Shown here in pieces: positions 5,610 through 6,721 of a DNA stretch of 6,721 nucleotides. Below the pieces are notes generated by a model. That model searched no databases and was not told where the DNA came from. It saw nothing but the letters and a program-made list of their open reading frames with translations. The stretch covers positions 1-6,721 of the forward strand of contig WGCR01000634.1 in the NCBI GenBank assembly GCA_015493675.1, read 5' to 3'. The translations under genes and the position numbers were made by a program. The stretch comes from Anaerolineae bacterium. GTDB lineage: Bacteria > Chloroflexota > Anaerolineae > J102. The number at the start of each line of letters is the position of its first letter. Position 1 is the stretch's first letter.

Positions 5610-6386
5610 ATGTCCCTGAACCCCTGGCTGCAAGACGCTTTGGCGTTGGCGCTGACGGTGGTTGCTATCCAGGCGCTGGTGCTGGTGAACGGCGTTTTGC
5701 AAAAGCGGGAGCTGCTGCCCACCTACGTCACCCGCAAGATTATCCACATCTTCGCTGCGCCCATCTTCGTACTGTGCTGGATGCTCTATTCGGGCGCGCC
5801 GGCCAGCCGATTTTTCGCGGCCATCGTGCCCCTGGCCTTCATCATCCAGTTCGCGGCCATTGGCTTTGGCTGGCGGGAGGATGAGGCCTTCGTCAAATCG
5901 ATGTCCCGCAGCGGCGATCCGCGGGAGCTGCTGGGCGGGACGATGCACTATGCGGTGGTGATGCTCGTGGTCGCGCTGCTGTTCTTCACCAATGGCGACA
6001 GCGCCGTGTTCACGCCCTCGGCGATGATCATCCTGGGCGCGCTGGCGGGCGGAGATGGCTTGGCGGACATCGTCGGGCGGCGCTACGGCGGCCGGAGTTT
6101 TGGCGTGGGCGGGTCCACCAAGACGCTGGCCGGGTCTTTGGCGATGTTCGTCGGTTCGCTGCTGATGATCTGGTTGCTGCTGGTGATTTTCGGGCTGCGC
6201 GCGGGCGTCGCTCCGGGCGTTTTCTTGCTCCCCACCCTCCTGCTCAGCTTGCTGGCGACGGCGGTGGAGGCTGTCTCGCCCAAGGGCTGGGACAATTACC
6301 TCATCCCGCTAGCGGTTTTCATCGGCATTCTGCTGTTGGCGTGGCTGACGCCGGGCCTGTGGCCTTATCCCGTGTTTGCGTTTTGA
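5610..6386 (+). CDS. Phytol/dolichol-kinase-like integral membrane protein
   Basis: A 258-residue polytopic membrane protein of the phosphatidate cytidylyltransferase/dolichol kinase/phytol kinase group, probably phosphorylating a polyprenol or similar isoprenoid alcohol using a nucleotide. Hydrophobic segments lie at about 9-29, 47-60, 67-87, 113-127, 136-148, 172-195, 201-221 and 231-249. Conserved cytoplasmic motifs are TRKIIHIF (41-48), SRSGDPRELLGG (99-110), the aspartate-rich GGDGLADIVGRRYG (147-160), STKTLAGSLAMF (169-180) and E220 with the D228-N229 pair. The SRSGD-x-RELL segment is more like plant/cyanobacterial phytol kinases than CdsA. The start ATG 5610 has a good Shine-Dalgarno AAGGAG (5596-5601) 8 nt away. 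Substrate cannot be fixed from sequence; CTP- or UTP-dependent phytol, farnesyl/geranylgeranyl or polyprenol kinase are all possible. Confidence 0.83.
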   Translation: MSLNPWLQDALALALTVVAIQALVLVNGVLQKRELLPTYVTRKIIHIFAAPIFVLCWMLYSGAPASRFFAAIVPLAFIIQFAAIGFGWREDEAFVKSMSRSGDPRELLGGTMHYAVVMLVVALLFFTNGDSAVFTPSAMIILGALAGGDGLADIVGRRYGGRSFGVGGSTKTLAGSLAMFVGSLLMIWLLLVIFGLRAGVAPGVFLLPTLLLSLLATAVEAVSPKGWDNYLIPLAVFIGILLLAWLTPGLWPYPVFAF

Positions 6387-6393
6387 AAATCAG

Positions 6394-6470
6394 TCTCACG
6401 CAAAGCCGCCAAGACGCAAAGGAAATAAAGAAGCAAAAAGACTTGCAGCTCTGCGCCTTTGCGTGAAATA
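6394..6470 (+). repeat. Dispersed palindromic repeat, copy 4
   Basis: The left arm TCTCACGCAAAG (6394-6405) pairs with the right arm CTTTGCGTGAAA (6457-6468) at 11 of 12 positions; ATATGTTTT follows as in the other copies. It lies 7 nt after the kinase-like gene stop and may form its transcript 3' hairpin. A degenerate GATAAAGA at 6493 recalls the GATAAGGT block of copies 1 and 2 but at a shorter distance and with no gene after it. Confidence 0.8.
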
Positions 6471-6533
6471 TGTTTTCGGTGCGTCCATTCTCGATAAAGA
6501 AGCCAGGCGTTTGATTGTGTCATTCTGAAAATC

Positions 6534-6558
6534 CGCCGGGGGACTTCATCCTCCGGCG
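6534..6558 (+). repeat. GC-rich 10-bp hairpin
   Basis: CGCCGGGGGA (6534-6543) pairs with TCCTCCGGCG (6549-6558) over 10 bp with one G-T wobble and loop CTTCA. It has no T-run after it, so it is not a standard terminator; it looks like a unit of a palindromic repeat family. Confidence 0.65.
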
Positions 6559-6656
6559 CTGGCGGCGGACGCGAAGCGCCCCCAGGGCTATAACCGGATT
6601 ATTTTCTAAAAATGCGGTTCAACAGGATTTCAGGGGGTATTGGCTTTACCAGACCC

Positions 6657-6675
6657 GCCGGATTGCGAATCCGGC
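6657..6675 (+). repeat. Short-loop hairpin A of a mirrored pair
   Basis: GCCGGATT (6657-6664) and AATCCGGC (6668-6675) form a perfect 8-bp stem with loop GCG. The central GGATTGCGAATCC is the reverse complement of the centre of hairpin B. Confidence 0.75.
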
Positions 6676-6694
6676 TGGATGCAGAGTGCTCCCA

Positions 6695-6715
6695 GGGCGG
6701 ATTCGCAATCCGCCC
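6695..6715 (+). repeat. Short-loop hairpin B of a mirrored pair
   Basis: GGGCGGATT (6695-6703) and AATCCGCCC (6707-6715) form a perfect 9-bp stem with loop CGC. It lies 19 nt after hairpin A in the opposite orientation, so the two could also pair with each other. Confidence 0.75.
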
Positions 6716-6721
6716 GGCATC

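Larger units (their letters stand above)
6471..6721. other. Gene-free 3' region rich in hairpins
   Basis: No ORF with recognisable coding features, tRNA or rRNA signature is seen from 6387 to the window end. After repeat copy 4 the stretch holds a GC-rich hairpin (6534-6558), a nearby imperfect stem (TGGCGGCG 6560-6567 with CGCCCCCA 6577-6584, one mismatch) and two paired short-loop hairpins at the right edge. A gene could begin or end beyond the window. Confidence 0.6.

Noticed and set aside
2000..6470. CRISPR array from the recurring TCTCACGCAAAG units
   Set aside because: Copies are hundreds of bases apart with genes between them, paired as inverted arms, and not regularly spaced direct repeats.
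6534..6721. tRNA or other known structured RNA in the 3' hairpin cluster
   Set aside because: No cloverleaf, T-loop GTTCRANNC in the right context or CCA end; the stems are simple short-loop palindromes.

Overview
The window is a GC-rich bacterial segment with every recognisable gene on the + strand. Gene content and the style of the intergenic repeats suggest an Anaerolineae-like Chloroflexota genome, but this is an impression from protein style and not a proof. Six of the seven coding regions have recognisable families: threonine synthase (5' partial), a YefM/YoeB toxin-antitoxin pair, a second fold-type-II PLP enzyme, an RNase Z-like metallo-beta-lactamase hydrolase, a TrmJ-type RNA 2'-O-methyltransferase and a phytol/dolichol-kinase-like membrane protein. 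The seventh is a 70-codon ORF resembling the toxin-binding end of a RelB/DinJ antitoxin.

Layout. 1-1191: threonine synthase, open to the left edge. 1192-2133: an AT-richer islet. It has a sigma70-like promoter, an operator with TGTACA-type half-motifs 12 bp apart, yefM and yoeB overlapping by 4 nt, and the 70-codon ORF whose last codons lie in a dispersed palindromic repeat. 2134-3621: a 495-aa cysteine-synthase/TrpB-like PLP enzyme of unassigned substrate, closed by a strong intrinsic terminator at 3651-3693. 3855-4637: MBL hydrolase. 4711-5526: RNA methyltransferase. 5610-6386: membrane lipid kinase-like protein. 6387-6721: no gene, but a repeat copy and a cluster of three GC-rich hairpins.

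The most striking non-coding feature is a dispersed palindromic repeat with arms TCTCACGCAAAG / CTTTGCGTGAGA. It occurs four times: before the PLP enzyme, before the MBL gene, as a left half before the methyltransferase, and after the kinase. In the two copies upstream of the PLP and MBL genes the similarity continues past the right arm. About 31-32 nt later comes a shared GATAAGGTARTAAT block that holds the AAGG Shine-Dalgarno-like sequence and, for the MBL gene, overlaps the ATG itself. The repeat may therefore supply 5' UTR and translation-start signals to unrelated genes.

The housekeeping genes do not form one obvious pathway. Threonine synthase and the second PLP enzyme are both amino-acid enzymes but are separated by the toxin-antitoxin islet. 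The MBL hydrolase, the methyltransferase and the kinase look like separate transcription units or loosely spaced neighbours with 73-83 nt gaps filled by repeats. No complete novel system is evident. The best candidates for follow-up are the repeat-with-start-site, the antitoxin remnant fused to the repeat, and the unassigned PLP enzyme.
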